DNA of 64,000 nt, taken from Collinsella sp. GTDB taxonomy: Bacteria > Actinomycetota > Coriobacteriia > Coriobacteriales > Coriobacteriaceae. Where the stretch lies: NCBI GenBank assembly GCA_019414045.1, contig DXMW01000003.1, forward strand, positions 1-64,000, in the 5' to 3' direction. This document shows positions 41,945 through 50,170 of this stretch, piece after piece; position 1 is the stretch's first letter, and the number at the start of each line of letters is the position of its first letter. The translations under genes and the position numbers were made by a program. The notes under the pieces were generated by a model. The model was not told where the DNA came from and ran no database searches. It worked only from the letters and a program-made list of their open reading frames with translations.

Positions 41945-43381
41945 ATGCTTGACTACAATTTGGAAAAACGCGGCGAAGCATCGCTCTATGAGTATGTTTA
42001 CCAGCAAATCCGAGATGATATCGTAGCTGGACGCATTACGGCGGGGGAGCATCTGCCGTCCAAGCGCGCCTTTGCCAGTCATCTGGGAATCAGTGTTATT
42101 ACCATCGAGAATGCATATAGCCAGTTACTCGCTGAGGGCTATATTTGCTCAATGCCACGTCGTGGCTACTACGCTTGCGAGCTTCCGGATGCACCGGTTT
42201 TGGCTTCGGCTGCGGAGGGCATCGACCGAGATGCCGTCTCTGTGGGCCCCATCGTGCATGATGTCAACGGACAGGTCGAGCGATTCGATGCGCTTTCTCC
42301 TTCTGCTTTGGAGGCGGCGCGGCTTTGGCAAAGCGCGCTACGGGCGACGCTGGCATCCGAAGATGAGCGCGAAATCTTTTCGCCCGCACCGGCGCAGGGC
42401 ACTGCTCGGCTGCGACGCGCAATTGCTCGCCATCTGCGCGGGATAAGGGGTATGAATGTCGACCCCAACAACATTGTTATCGGTGCGGGCGCCCAGCTGC
42501 TCGATACCATGTTGGTTCAGTTGCTTGGAGCCGACAAGGTGTATGCCGTTGAGGATCCGGGCTATTTGCGCCTGACGCGCATCTATCAGGCTATGGGCTG
42601 CCAAGTACGACATATCCCGTTGGATGACGACGGCGTGGACCTGAGCGCTCTGCAGAAAACCGGGGCGGATGTCCTTCACCTGATGCCGTCTCACCAATAT
42701 CCGACCGGCCTTGTGACGAGCATTGCGCGTCGCTATGCCCTGCTGAGCTGGGCCGCCGAGCAGCCGGACCGGTATCTCATCGAAGATGACTTTGATTGTG
42801 AGTTTCGCCTTGCCGGCAAGCCGATTCCCGCGCTCGCGTCGATCGATGCCGCCCAATCGGTCATCTACACCAACACCTTTTCAAAAAGTCTGTCGTCGGC
42901 CCTGCGTTTGGCGTATATGGTCCTGCCTGATGAGCTGATGGAACGGTTTAGGCGCAACCTTGGTTTTTACGCCTCGTCGGTGAGTTCTGTTGACCAGGTC
43001 GCTTTGGCTCGCTTGCTGGAATCGGGTGATTACGAGCGACATGTGAACCGCGTGCGCGTTCGAGCTCGCGAGGCGCGTGATGGCCTGACGGCGCTTGTGC
43101 GAAAGGCGTTTCCGGCAGGGGAAGTCTCGATCGAGCATGCAGACGCGGGCCTTTACTGTATCGTGGTTGCGGAGCGTGGAATGGGCGGAAGCACTTTTGC
43201 ACGGGCCCTCACGCGCTCGAGCATCCCTTTTATCGATATCGGTGACTGTTTTTGGTGTGCCGATGGCGCATCTGTCCCTGAAAACTCAACTCAAATTCTT
43301 GTTCAGTATGACGATCTGAGTCCAAAAGTACTAACTACCTTGGAATTGCAGCTAATGGGGGGCACTCTGCAACCTAAGTGA
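41945..43381 (+). CDS. pdxR: MocR/GntR-family regulator of PLP synthesis (PdxR)
   Basis: A 478-residue regulator with an N-terminal GntR winged helix (about 10-80: YEYVYQQIRDDIVAGRITAG, SKRAFASHLGISVITIENAY) and a C-terminal aminotransferase-like domain that senses PLP (NTFSKSLSSALRLAYMVLP contains the PLP lysine). Divergent placement beside pdxST identifies it as PdxR. ATG 41945 preferred to an earlier start. Its final codons (AAG TGA) lie in the first bases of a 119-bp element, so its natural C-terminus was probably altered by insertion. Confidence 0.88.
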   Translation: MLDYNLEKRGEASLYEYVYQQIRDDIVAGRITAGEHLPSKRAFASHLGISVITIENAYSQLLAEGYICSMPRRGYYACELPDAPVLASAAEGIDRDAVSVGPIVHDVNGQVERFDALSPSALEAARLWQSALRATLASEDEREIFSPAPAQGTARLRRAIARHLRGIRGMNVDPNNIVIGAGAQLLDTMLVQLLGADKVYAVEDPGYLRLTRIYQAMGCQVRHIPLDDDGVDLSALQKTGADVLHLMPSHQYPTGLVTSIARRYALLSWAAEQPDRYLIEDDFDCEFRLAGKPIPALASIDAAQSVIYTNTFSKSLSSALRLAYMVLPDELMERFRRNLGFYASSVSSVDQVALARLLESGDYERHVNRVRVRAREARDGLTALVRKAFPAGEVSIEHADAGLYCIVVAERGMGGSTFARALTRSSIPFIDIGDCFWCADGASVPENSTQILVQYDDLSPKVLTTLELQLMGGTLQPK

Positions 43382-43494
43382 GTAGACTTTTAGCACTTTG
43401 GCGACCAGGCAGTTTTGTAACAAGCTATCTACCTGCGGTTTTGAAAAGCAGGATGACCGGCCTGCTCGGGATGTTCAAAAAAGTCTACTCACTT
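43376..43494. mobile_element. 119-bp terminal-inverted-repeat element, copy A
   Basis: Begins AAGTGAGTAGACTTTT and ends AAAAAAGTCTACTCACTT, 16-18-bp inverted ends, with the shared core TACCTGCGGTTTT. Exactly 119 bp, as are copies B and C; A and B are about 80% identical. The left end supplies the TGA stop of pdxR. No coding capacity; a MITE-like element is the best reading. Confidence 0.85.
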
Positions 43495-43527
43495 GCCGCG
43501 CAAAGCTCCTGCATGAGAAAAAATGGG

Positions 43528-43593
43528 GTTTTCAACAGGGCTTCGTCCAGCTCTCGGCAAGCTTTTGGCCAGTTGGGGAGGGCTGTTGAAAAC
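43528..43593. repeat. 66-bp inverted repeat between element A and the nuclease gene
   Basis: GTTTTCAACAG / CTGTTGAAAAC, 11-bp arms, 44-bp loop. Lies in the upstream region of the nuclease-like gene and may be an operator or another palindromic element. Nothing else was recognised in 43495-43676. Confidence 0.5.
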
Positions 43594-43676
43594 TTGGCAG
43601 TCCGTTCGGCGCCATTTTTGGTGCGTTCGCGCCAATGCGTGACTGACTGGGTTGAAATTCGTGTTTTCCTGTGCCT

Positions 43677-44804
43677 ATGAAGGATCTACTTTGTGACATA
43701 TCAGCTTTTAGGTACTGGCGTTTGCCTCCTCAAGTCCGCGCTTTGTGTCCGCCGCTTCCACGACCGGAAGAAGACCGGCAGCGATATGATCTCGCCCGCA
43801 ACCCGACGGCTGCGGTCGCGCTCGGTTTTCCGTTGTATACATTGGTTCGGACGAGAAACAAACGGACTTGTCCTGCCAGCATTAGGCAGCGGCTGTTTCT
43901 TGGTGAGCTTCCCAGGGAATCCGTGCTGGAAACGGAGCATGGGGTTTTGATTACGTCTCCTCTACTGACGGCATTCATCATGTTGCGGCATCTGACGGAT
44001 CTTCAGCTTCTTTTGGTATTGGCGGAGATGTGTGGCTTGTTTGCGGTGTGTGCCCTGCCGGCGGCACTTGAGGCGGAGCTTTCGCGTGCAATTGATTCGG
44101 GCGCGATTTCGACAACGTTCGGTTGGGTGCGCTGCCCGTCCGAGGACGGCACCGCCTCAAATTTATGGCGTCGAGACGCTTTGGTTTTGGGCGGAGACCT
44201 TGACCGTTTTTGTTCAGATGTTTGCGGGATGCGTTACGGCAATAGATTTATAGCGGTATCGCAACTCGTTCCATTGGGCGCCGCGTCGCCTTTTGAGGTC
44301 GAGGCGTATTTGCTACTTGCACTGCCGCGATCCCTGGGAGGAGAAGGTTTTTGCGGCATAGAGCTCAATGTTGAAGTGATGCTAAGCACAAGTGCTCGAG
44401 CGATTGTGGGAAAGTCCCGTGTATATATCGACCTACTTCTTTCTTCGCTGGACGGCAGGCGACAGGTGGCCATTGAATGTCAGGGAAAGGCCTCGCACGG
44501 ACGCACAGGGGATGGCTTGCGTGACGCTGACCGCATGACGGCCCTTCAGGCCATGGGCTACGATGTACTTCTCCTGACGCACAGACAGATATCCGATGAG
44601 GGTAGATTCCACGCGATCGTTAAGGCCGTATGCAGGATGCTCGATGCTGAATATCGTGATAAAAGCTCAGATGAGCAAAGGGCTGAGACATTACTCCGGT
44701 CTGAACTGTTCGTTGACTGGACAAAATTGGGAGTAATTGACGGAAAGATGCCCGTTAGACACAAAACAGCTCGATCGTGGACGGCTGCGGTTCTAAGTGA
44801 GTAG
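43677..44804 (+). CDS. Predicted PD-(D/E)XK nuclease-like protein (DUF559/AbiEi-like)
   Basis: A 375-residue protein. The C-terminal third has the pattern of a Vsr/DUF559-type nuclease: an acidic helix SPFEVEAYLLL, then VYIDLLLSS (Asp252) and VAIECQGKASH (Glu267-x-Gln269-x-Lys271), then a helix DADRMTALQAMGYDVLLLT. The N-terminal part (SIRQRLFLGELPRESVLETE, LLTAFIMLRHLTD) resembles the domain found before the nuclease in AbiEi-related proteins. No strong ribosome site: ATG 43677 or GTG 43671. Composition is less GC-rich than neighbours. Flanked on both sides by 119-bp elements, the right copy providing the TAG stop. Possibly a mobile or defence gene; no toxin partner is adjacent. Confidence 0.6.
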   Translation: MKDLLCDISAFRYWRLPPQVRALCPPLPRPEEDRQRYDLARNPTAAVALGFPLYTLVRTRNKRTCPASIRQRLFLGELPRESVLETEHGVLITSPLLTAFIMLRHLTDLQLLLVLAEMCGLFAVCALPAALEAELSRAIDSGAISTTFGWVRCPSEDGTASNLWRRDALVLGGDLDRFCSDVCGMRYGNRFIAVSQLVPLGAASPFEVEAYLLLALPRSLGGEGFCGIELNVEVMLSTSARAIVGKSRVYIDLLLSSLDGRRQVAIECQGKASHGRTGDGLRDADRMTALQAMGYDVLLLTHRQISDEGRFHAIVKAVCRMLDAEYRDKSSDEQRAETLLRSELFVDWTKLGVIDGKMPVRHKTARSWTAAVLSE

Positions 44805-44913
44805 GCTTTTGGCACTTTGGTGACCAGGCCGTTTTGTAACAAGGCATTTACCTGCGGCTTTATAAAGTGATATGGATGGCCTGCTCGGCAAGTTCAAAAA
44901 AGTCTACTCACTT
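44795..44913. mobile_element. 119-bp terminal-inverted-repeat element, copy B
   Basis: Same length and orientation as copy A; ends AAGTGAGTAGGCTTTT / AAAAAAGTCTACTCACTT, flanked by CT...AG so the palindrome continues two bases outward. The left end supplies the stop codon of the nuclease-like gene. Confidence 0.85.
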
Positions 44914-44981
44914 AGTTTTTGACGAGAAGCCGATGCCGAAGGCGGTCCTATTTCAGGGCGTTAACAAGTTCGTGAGGCACG

Positions 44982-45012
44982 AAAAAGGCCCGAACCAATA
45001 CGGTCCGGGCCT
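44982..45012 (-). terminator. Terminator of the reverse rubrerythrin gene
   Basis: AGGCCCG / CGGGCCT stem with minus-strand tail TTTTTC, 35 bp after the stop. Confidence 0.8.
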
Positions 45013-45046
45013 CATCGAGCTAGAGGTTATGTCTCAAGCGGTTGGC

Positions 45047-45607
45047 TTAGCCAAAGTAGCGCTTGAGCAGGCCGGCGAAAGCCTTGCCGTGGCGGGCCTC
45101 GTCGCGAGCCATCTCGTGCACGGTGTCGTGAATGGCATCAAGGCCAGCGGCCTTGGCGCGCTTGGCAAGATCGGTCTTGCCGGCGGTGGCGCCGTTTTCG
45201 GCCTCAACGCGCATCTCGAGGTTCTTCTTGGTGGAGTCGGTTACGACCTCGCCCAGGAGCTCAGCAAACTTGGCGGCGTGCTCGGCCTCCTCGTGGGCAG
45301 CCTTCTCCCAGTACAGGCCGATCTCGGGATAGCCCTCGCGATGAGCGACGCGAGCCATGGCCAGGTACATACCGACCTCGGAGCATTCGCCCTCAAAGTT
45401 AGCGCGCAGGTCGGCAACGATGTCCTCGGAGACGCCTTCCATCTTGGCGACGCCCACGACGTGCTCGGCAGCCCACTCGAGCTGGCCCTCCTCCTGCTTT
45501 AGGAAGCGAGAACCGGGGACGCCGCACTGGGGGCACTTAAAATCCTCGGGCAGCTGGTCGCCGTCATACTCTTCAACATAACCGCAAACGGGGCAAACAA
45601 ATTTCAT
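45047..45607 (-). CDS. Reverse rubrerythrin (NADH peroxidase component)
   Basis: A 186-residue anaerobe-specific oxidative stress protein. An N-terminal rubredoxin domain (CPVCGY ... CPQCG, residues 5-29) precedes a diiron ferritin-like domain (GECSEVGMYLAMARVA, HEEAEHAAKF, EMRVEAENGA, ARDEARHGKAF), the reverse of classic rubrerythrin. It reduces hydrogen peroxide with electrons from NADH oxidoreductases. Single gene; PerR-like control is likely but no clear box was found in the AT-rich upstream region (45608-45864), which also holds the divergent alcohol dehydrogenase promoter. Confidence 0.95.
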   Translation of the reverse strand: MKFVCPVCGYVEEYDGDQLPEDFKCPQCGVPGSRFLKQEEGQLEWAAEHVVGVAKMEGVSEDIVADLRANFEGECSEVGMYLAMARVAHREGYPEIGLYWEKAAHEEAEHAAKFAELLGEVVTDSTKKNLEMRVEAENGATAGKTDLAKRAKAAGLDAIHDTVHEMARDEARHGKAFAGLLKRYFG

Positions 45608-45864
45608 GATTCAATCCTTTCGATCGATGGCGATGGGGCGCTTGTCCGGTCCCGTAAGGGCCCTCTCCGGACGTGCGTCTTGACGAGTTCTATTATCCAT
45701 AAATGCAACCAAATGTGAAGCCTATTAGGAATGATTTTTAATAAAACAATTTCAGGCATGTGAAGATGTTGATTGATTAACGATTGGCAGGCCGTCTGAG
45801 ATTTCCGCCGAGTACAATCGGTCGAGCAAATGTTGACCAATCAACAAATGAAGGAGCTTCCTTT

Positions 45865-47085
45865 ATGCATTTAGCCCGCCGCGCCTGGTGCCGCACGTAT
45901 CAAACGGTTTTTCGCATCGCATTGCCGGTACTGCCCTATACCGAGCCACGCATTCTGGAACACGCTGAGGATGTGCCCACAGTGCTTCAAAAGCGCTCGA
46001 TACAGCGGGTCCTTATCGTGACGGATTCCGGCATTGCCCGCCTGGGGCTCACGGCACCGCTCGAGACAGCGCTCGCGTCCAAGGGAATTGGCGTTGCGGT
46101 TTATGCCAAAACATCGGCGAATCCCACGGTCTCAAACGTGGAAGAAGCGGCGTCCCTGTATCGAGCGCGCGCCTGCCAGGCCATTATCGGCTTTGGTGGC
46201 GGTTCGGCCATGGACTGCGCCAAGGGTGTGGGGGCGCGCATTGCGCAGCCAAACAAGCCCATCAACAAGATGCGCGGGCTGCTGCGGATTCATCATCGCC
46301 TGCCGCTGCTCATCGCCGTTCCCACCACGGCAGGCACGGGAAGCGAGGTCACGCTTGCAGCGGTCATTACCGATGACGAGTCGCACTACAAGTACCCCAT
46401 TAACGACTTTGTGCTTATCCCGCGCTTTGCGGTACACGACCCCGAGTTTACGCGCGGCCTGCCCGCCTCCATTACGGGGCAGACGGGCATGGATGCCCTG
46501 ACACATGCCGTCGAGGCCTTTATCGGCCGCAGCACCACGCCCTATACGCGCAAGATGGCGCGTCAGGCGGTACGGCTTATCCACGATAATTTGCTCGAGG
46601 CCTATGAGCATGGCGACAACATGCGTGCGCGCCGCAATATGCTTTCGGCGGCGTATAAAGCGGGTGTTGCCTTTACGCGCTCCTATGTTGGATACGTTCA
46701 TGCCATCGCGCACAGCCTGGGCGGCCGATACGGAATTCCGCACGGTTTGGCCAACGCGATTATCCTGCCGCACATGCTTCGCGCTTATGGCGAAGCCGCT
46801 GCTCCCAAGCTCGCCGATCTCGCCCGCATGGCGGGCATTGCGCCGGCTACTGCGCAGGACAGTCTTGCGGCTGAGGCCTTTATCGATTGGGTCGACCGCA
46901 TGAACGCCGCCTTGGGCATTCCCAAATTTGTGACGGGCATTCGCCGCTCCGATATTCCGCAAATGGCGGCCCATGCCGATGCCGAGGCCAATCCGCTATA
47001 CCCCGTTCCACTTTTAATGGATCGTTTGGAGCTCGAGCATATGTACGAAGTTATCGCAGGTGGTATGTTTGAGGGCGAGAACTAG
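45865..47085 (+). CDS. Iron-containing alcohol dehydrogenase
   Basis: A 406-residue group III metal-dependent dehydrogenase that interconverts alcohols and aldehydes with NAD(P)H. GGGSAMDCAKG binds the cofactor phosphate, PTTAGTGSE is the family signature, and metal ligands are in GMDALTHAVEAF, HAIAHSLGG and GIPHGLANA. ATG 45865 follows AAGGAG. It is 8 bp ahead of an aldehyde dehydrogenase gene, so the pair forms an operon converting an aldehyde to alcohol and acid; substrate unknown, fatty aldehydes possible. Confidence 0.92.
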   Translation: MHLARRAWCRTYQTVFRIALPVLPYTEPRILEHAEDVPTVLQKRSIQRVLIVTDSGIARLGLTAPLETALASKGIGVAVYAKTSANPTVSNVEEAASLYRARACQAIIGFGGGSAMDCAKGVGARIAQPNKPINKMRGLLRIHHRLPLLIAVPTTAGTGSEVTLAAVITDDESHYKYPINDFVLIPRFAVHDPEFTRGLPASITGQTGMDALTHAVEAFIGRSTTPYTRKMARQAVRLIHDNLLEAYEHGDNMRARRNMLSAAYKAGVAFTRSYVGYVHAIAHSLGGRYGIPHGLANAIILPHMLRAYGEAAAPKLADLARMAGIAPATAQDSLAAEAFIDWVDRMNAALGIPKFVTGIRRSDIPQMAAHADAEANPLYPVPLLMDRLELEHMYEVIAGGMFEGEN

Positions 47086-47093
47086 GAGGGTCC

Positions 47094-48473
47094 ATGAACA
47101 CCGGGGAAATTGCGCGCATCATCGGCGACCAGCGCGCCTACTTTAAGACGCATGCCACGTTTGATGTCGATGCTCGCCGCCGTGCGCTCGTGAGTTTACG
47201 CGATGCGGTGCGGGCCCACGAGGCCGATATTGCCCATGCGCTCAAGACCGATTTGGGAAAGTCGCATGACGAGGCCTATATGTGCGAGATTGGCACGTCG
47301 CTTTCCGAGATTCGTTATCAGATCGCTCATGTGGCTCGATGGAGTCGTCCGCGCCTGCGTCCGTGTGACCTTGCCAATGCCGTGAGTGTGTGCAAGACGC
47401 AAGCCGTGCCCTATGGCGTCACGCTCATCATGGCACCGTGGAACTACCCGTTTTTGCTAACACTCGAGCCACTCGCCGGCGCCCTTGCCGCGGGCAATAC
47501 TGTGGTCATCAAGCCGAGCGCCTATGCTCCGGCATCGAGCGCGGTGCTCAAGCAAATCTGTGAAGAGGCATTTGATCCGCGCTTGGTGACGGTTGTCGAG
47601 GGCGGGCGCGCCGAGAACGAAGCGCTGCTCGATGAGTGCTGGGACAAGATCTTCTTTACCGGTAGCGTTCCGGTCGGCAAGCTCGTCATGGAGCGCGCAA
47701 GTAAAAACCTTACGCCCGTGACGCTTGAGCTGGGCGGAAAGAGTCCCTGCGTCGTGGATGCGACGGCAAACTTGAAGGTCGCGGCGCGGCGTATCGCCTT
47801 TGGTAAATGGCTCAACGTGGGGCAGACCTGCGTGGCGCCCGACTACCTGCTGGTCGATGCGCGCGTGCACGACGAGCTGCTGGGTCTCATCAAGGAGGAA
47901 GTCCGCCGTATGTTTGGCGAGCATCCGCTCGACAACGAGGATTACGGCCATATCGTCAACGCCAAACATTTTGTGCGCGTACGCGGGCTGATCGATCCCG
48001 ATAAGGTTGTGCTGGGAGGTACCGCGCGCGAGGTTTCGCTCAGGATCGAGCCGACGATTTTGGATGGCGTGTCCCCCGATGACGCCGTGATGCAGGAGGA
48101 AATCTTCGGCCCCATCTTGCCAGTGCTGACGTTTGAGAGCTTAGACGAGGCCGAGACGTTTATTACTGATCGTCCGACGCCGCTGGCCCTGTATATCTTT
48201 AGTCAGGATCGCGCGGTTCAGCAGCGCTTTGTGCGTTACGTGCCCTTTGGCGGCGGCTGCGTCAACGACACGATCATGCACTTGGCTACGAGCCATATGG
48301 GCTTTGGCGGCATGGGCACGAGCGGTATGGGTCAGTATCATGGACGCGAGAGCTTCGATACGTTCAGCCACAGGAAGAGCATCGTGAACAAGGCAACCTG
48401 GCTGGACGTGCCGTTTCGGTATGCGCCCTACGCAAGCTGGAAGCACAAGTTCGTGCGCATGTTTGTGCATTAG
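47094..48473 (+). CDS. Aldehyde dehydrogenase (class 3 type)
   Basis: A 459-residue NAD(P)-dependent aldehyde dehydrogenase. Active-site marks: FFTGSVPVGK (cofactor loop), LELGGKSPCVV with the general-base Glu, and NVGQTCVAPDY with the catalytic Cys; EEIFGPILPV and GMGQYHGRESFDTFSHRKS follow. The short length and C-terminal hydrophobic tail match class 3/fatty aldehyde and coniferyl aldehyde enzymes. AGGAGG precedes the ATG. Second gene of the operon with the iron alcohol dehydrogenase; followed directly by a 15-bp-arm hairpin. Confidence 0.92.
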   Translation: MNTGEIARIIGDQRAYFKTHATFDVDARRRALVSLRDAVRAHEADIAHALKTDLGKSHDEAYMCEIGTSLSEIRYQIAHVARWSRPRLRPCDLANAVSVCKTQAVPYGVTLIMAPWNYPFLLTLEPLAGALAAGNTVVIKPSAYAPASSAVLKQICEEAFDPRLVTVVEGGRAENEALLDECWDKIFFTGSVPVGKLVMERASKNLTPVTLELGGKSPCVVDATANLKVAARRIAFGKWLNVGQTCVAPDYLLVDARVHDELLGLIKEEVRRMFGEHPLDNEDYGHIVNAKHFVRVRGLIDPDKVVLGGTAREVSLRIEPTILDGVSPDDAVMQEEIFGPILPVLTFESLDEAETFITDRPTPLALYIFSQDRAVQQRFVRYVPFGGGCVNDTIMHLATSHMGFGGMGTSGMGQYHGRESFDTFSHRKSIVNKATWLDVPFRYAPYASWKHKFVRMFVH

Positions 48474-48474
48474 G

Positions 48475-48518
48475 AAATGGCAGGTAATACGAACAAGTGT
48501 TCCTATTACCTGCCATTT
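48475..48518. repeat. 44-bp near-perfect palindrome right after the aldehyde dehydrogenase stop
   Basis: AAATGGCAGGTAATA / TATTACCTGCCATTT, 15-bp arms, and the loop itself pairs (GAACA / TGTTC). One base after the stop codon. No long T-run follows, so it looks like the other gene-end palindromes. Confidence 0.7.
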
Positions 48519-48576
48519 ACGTTAGACTACTGCTATGGGATACGGATGGGCCAACTCCTTTTAGAAGGGAATTGGT

Positions 48577-48660
48577 ATGAACGTAAGCGATGTTATTTCG
48601 TTACTGGCGTTGTTAATCGCGGCTATCGAGCTCGGCCTATTTATCGGCCGAATGAAATAG
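48577..48660 (+). CDS. 27-residue hydrophobic peptide (holin-like toxin type)
   Basis: ATG 48577 with AAGGGA six bases upstream encodes MNVSDVISLLALLIAAIELG followed by LFIGRMK: one membrane helix, short charged ends. This matches the size and shape of the small membrane peptides called putative holin-like toxins, which are often governed by antisense RNAs (type I systems). The 235 bp that follow (to 48895) have no convincing gene and could host such an RNA; a CCGCCCC ... GGCCACTTCTCA segment directly after the stop is of the kind found after such peptides. Confidence 0.5.
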   Translation: MNVSDVISLLALLIAAIELGLFIGRMK

Positions 48661-48895
48661 CCGCCCCCGCGTAAGCGAAGACGGCCACTTCTCACGATGA
48701 AAACGTGTATCGGAGTTGGCAAGACCCGCTGCCACGGGTGCCATCCGTACCCCTATCTTATCTGCAAGCGCTCTGTCTCGCAAGCGTTGCGGCAACTGGG
48801 TGAAAGGCGCGAGCGGGTGAATTCGTGTCCGCACGAGTTCGTAGACTTCTCAATAAGGTTAAGCGCCGGTTTATTCGGCCGTTAGAGGAGCTGCT

Positions 48896-49222
48896 ATGTA
48901 CGAGCCTTCACGTGTTCTTCTGTCGTTTCATATCGCAGGATTTCAGTATGCCGATGGCGCCTTGGTCCTGGGCGATCTTAAAGTTGGCGATAAGCTGACG
49001 CTGTGCGCCGAGCGCGATAACCCCCATGATCCCGAGGCGGTTGCGATCTACTACGGCAACACCAAGCTCGGGTATGTTCCGGGAAACGAGGTCGGTCCGC
49101 TGTCCTCGATGATGTATTACGGACACGAGGATGTATTTGAGGCGCGCGTGCAGCAGGTTGCTCCCGAGCGCAGTCCGTGGCACCAGGTGCGCGTTGGCCT
49201 CTATGTGGTGGATGCTCGCTAA
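48896..49222 (+). CDS. HIRAN-domain protein
   Basis: A 108-residue protein made of one HIRAN domain, a fold known at the N-terminus of HLTF/Rad5 helicases where it binds 3' DNA ends. The pattern FHIAGFQYADGALVLGDL, LTLCAERDNPHDPEAVAIYY and KLGYVPGNEVGPLSSMM is typical. Stand-alone bacterial HIRAN proteins are thought to assist DNA processing. ATG with GAGGAG six bases upstream. It forms a short run with the 59-residue protein and phosphoesterase. Confidence 0.85.
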   Translation: MYEPSRVLLSFHIAGFQYADGALVLGDLKVGDKLTLCAERDNPHDPEAVAIYYGNTKLGYVPGNEVGPLSSMMYYGHEDVFEARVQQVAPERSPWHQVRVGLYVVDAR

Positions 49223-49240
49223 TCGGTAAGGGGGGCTGCC

Positions 49241-49420
49241 ATGTTTGACGACGATGACCTGTTCGATTTGACGGATGATTCGTTTGAGTGGGATATGCTA
49301 CTCGATGACGATGAGTTGGAGCAGGACCGTAGGAAACGGCAGAGCAAGAAAAATCAGGGTGACGCTTCGAAAAAGCAAGACAAGCGCCGCCGCGGGCTGT
49401 TCGGCGGGCTCTTTGGCTAA
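49241..49420 (+). CDS. 59-residue acidic/basic protein
   Basis: ATG 49241 follows AAGGGGGG with a six-base gap and only 18 bp after the HIRAN gene, so it is likely in the same operon. The product has an acidic first half (MFDDDDLFDLTDDSFEWDML) and a very basic second half ending RRRGLFGGLFG. It looks disordered apart from a possible amphipathic end. Function unknown. Confidence 0.65.
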   Translation: MFDDDDLFDLTDDSFEWDMLLDDDELEQDRRKRQSKKNQGDASKKQDKRRRGLFGGLFG

Positions 49421-49486
49421 CCGCCGCATCACTGTGTCTGTATACTTAGCACGAGTTTGACGCGTTGCGAAATGAGGACATAGACG

Positions 49487-50032
49487 ATGATGTGGTTTAC
49501 CGCCGACCTGCACCTGGGCGATACGAATATCTTGCACGATATGGATCGACCGTTTGATTCGGTCGAGGAGATGAACCGCAAGGTCATCGACGCCATCAAT
49601 GAGCGCGTGGCTGCGGACGACCGCCTCTATATTCTGGGTGACTTTACCTATCGTTTGCCCCTGGCGGAGGCGGTGCGCCTGCGCGAGCGCATCGAATGTC
49701 AGAACATAACGCTCATTCGTGGCAATCATGACGGTGACTGGGAAGATCCAGCTTCGCCTCAAATCTGGGATGACGTGCGCGATTACCTGGAGATTGCCCC
49801 CGGCTATGCCAAGGGGCATCGCCTGGTGATGAGCCACTACCCTATGCTCAGCTGGAATGGCAAGGCGCGTGGTGCCATCATGCTACACGGGCATATCCAC
49901 AGCAGAGGGGACCGTACCAACGCGCGCAACCGCGATCGCGAGCGCCCTATCTTTCGCTACGATGTCGGTTTTGATGCCAACGATTACAAGCCCGTGAGCC
50001 GTGACCAGATCCTCGGCTTTTTTGGGCTGTAA
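49487..50032 (+). CDS. Calcineurin-like metallophosphoesterase
   Basis: A 181-residue phosphoesterase with a two-metal site: DLHLGDTN (DxH), GDFTYR (GDxxxR), RGNHDGDW (GNHD) and HGHIHSRG (GHxH). Short proteins of this type are frequent in phages and bacteria and hydrolyse phosphodiesters; substrate unknown. ATG 49487 (a second ATG follows at once). Ends five bases before a GGACAG-loop palindrome. Confidence 0.9.
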   Translation: MMWFTADLHLGDTNILHDMDRPFDSVEEMNRKVIDAINERVAADDRLYILGDFTYRLPLAEAVRLRERIECQNITLIRGNHDGDWEDPASPQIWDDVRDYLEIAPGYAKGHRLVMSHYPMLSWNGKARGAIMLHGHIHSRGDRTNARNRDRERPIFRYDVGFDANDYKPVSRDQILGFFGL

Positions 50033-50037
50033 TTCTC

Positions 50038-50076
50038 GAATCACCACAAAGGGAACAGGCGCCTTTGTGGTGATTC
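50038..50076. repeat. GGACAG-loop palindromic element, copy 4
   Basis: Perfect 15-bp arms GAATCACCACAAAGG / CCTTTGTGGTGATTC with a 9-nt loop GAACAGGCG. Arms related to those at 9219 with compensatory differences. Confidence 0.8.
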
Positions 50077-50170
50077 TGGCGCCGTTGCCATTATGGCAGC
50101 GGCGTCTTTTTTGTCCGCGCGGCGCGGTAGAGTGTAGGCGGTTGAAATTTGCGTCCATCGAGGAGCTGCT

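Noticed and set aside
43376..43494. 119-bp elements as plain transcription terminators
   Set aside because: Inverted ends are not followed by a T-run, length is fixed at 119 bp and the core is conserved, which terminators do not need.
48697..48885. 62-residue Cys-containing frame after the holin-like peptide
   Set aside because: No ribosome site and no family resemblance; the zinc-like spacing is not convincing.
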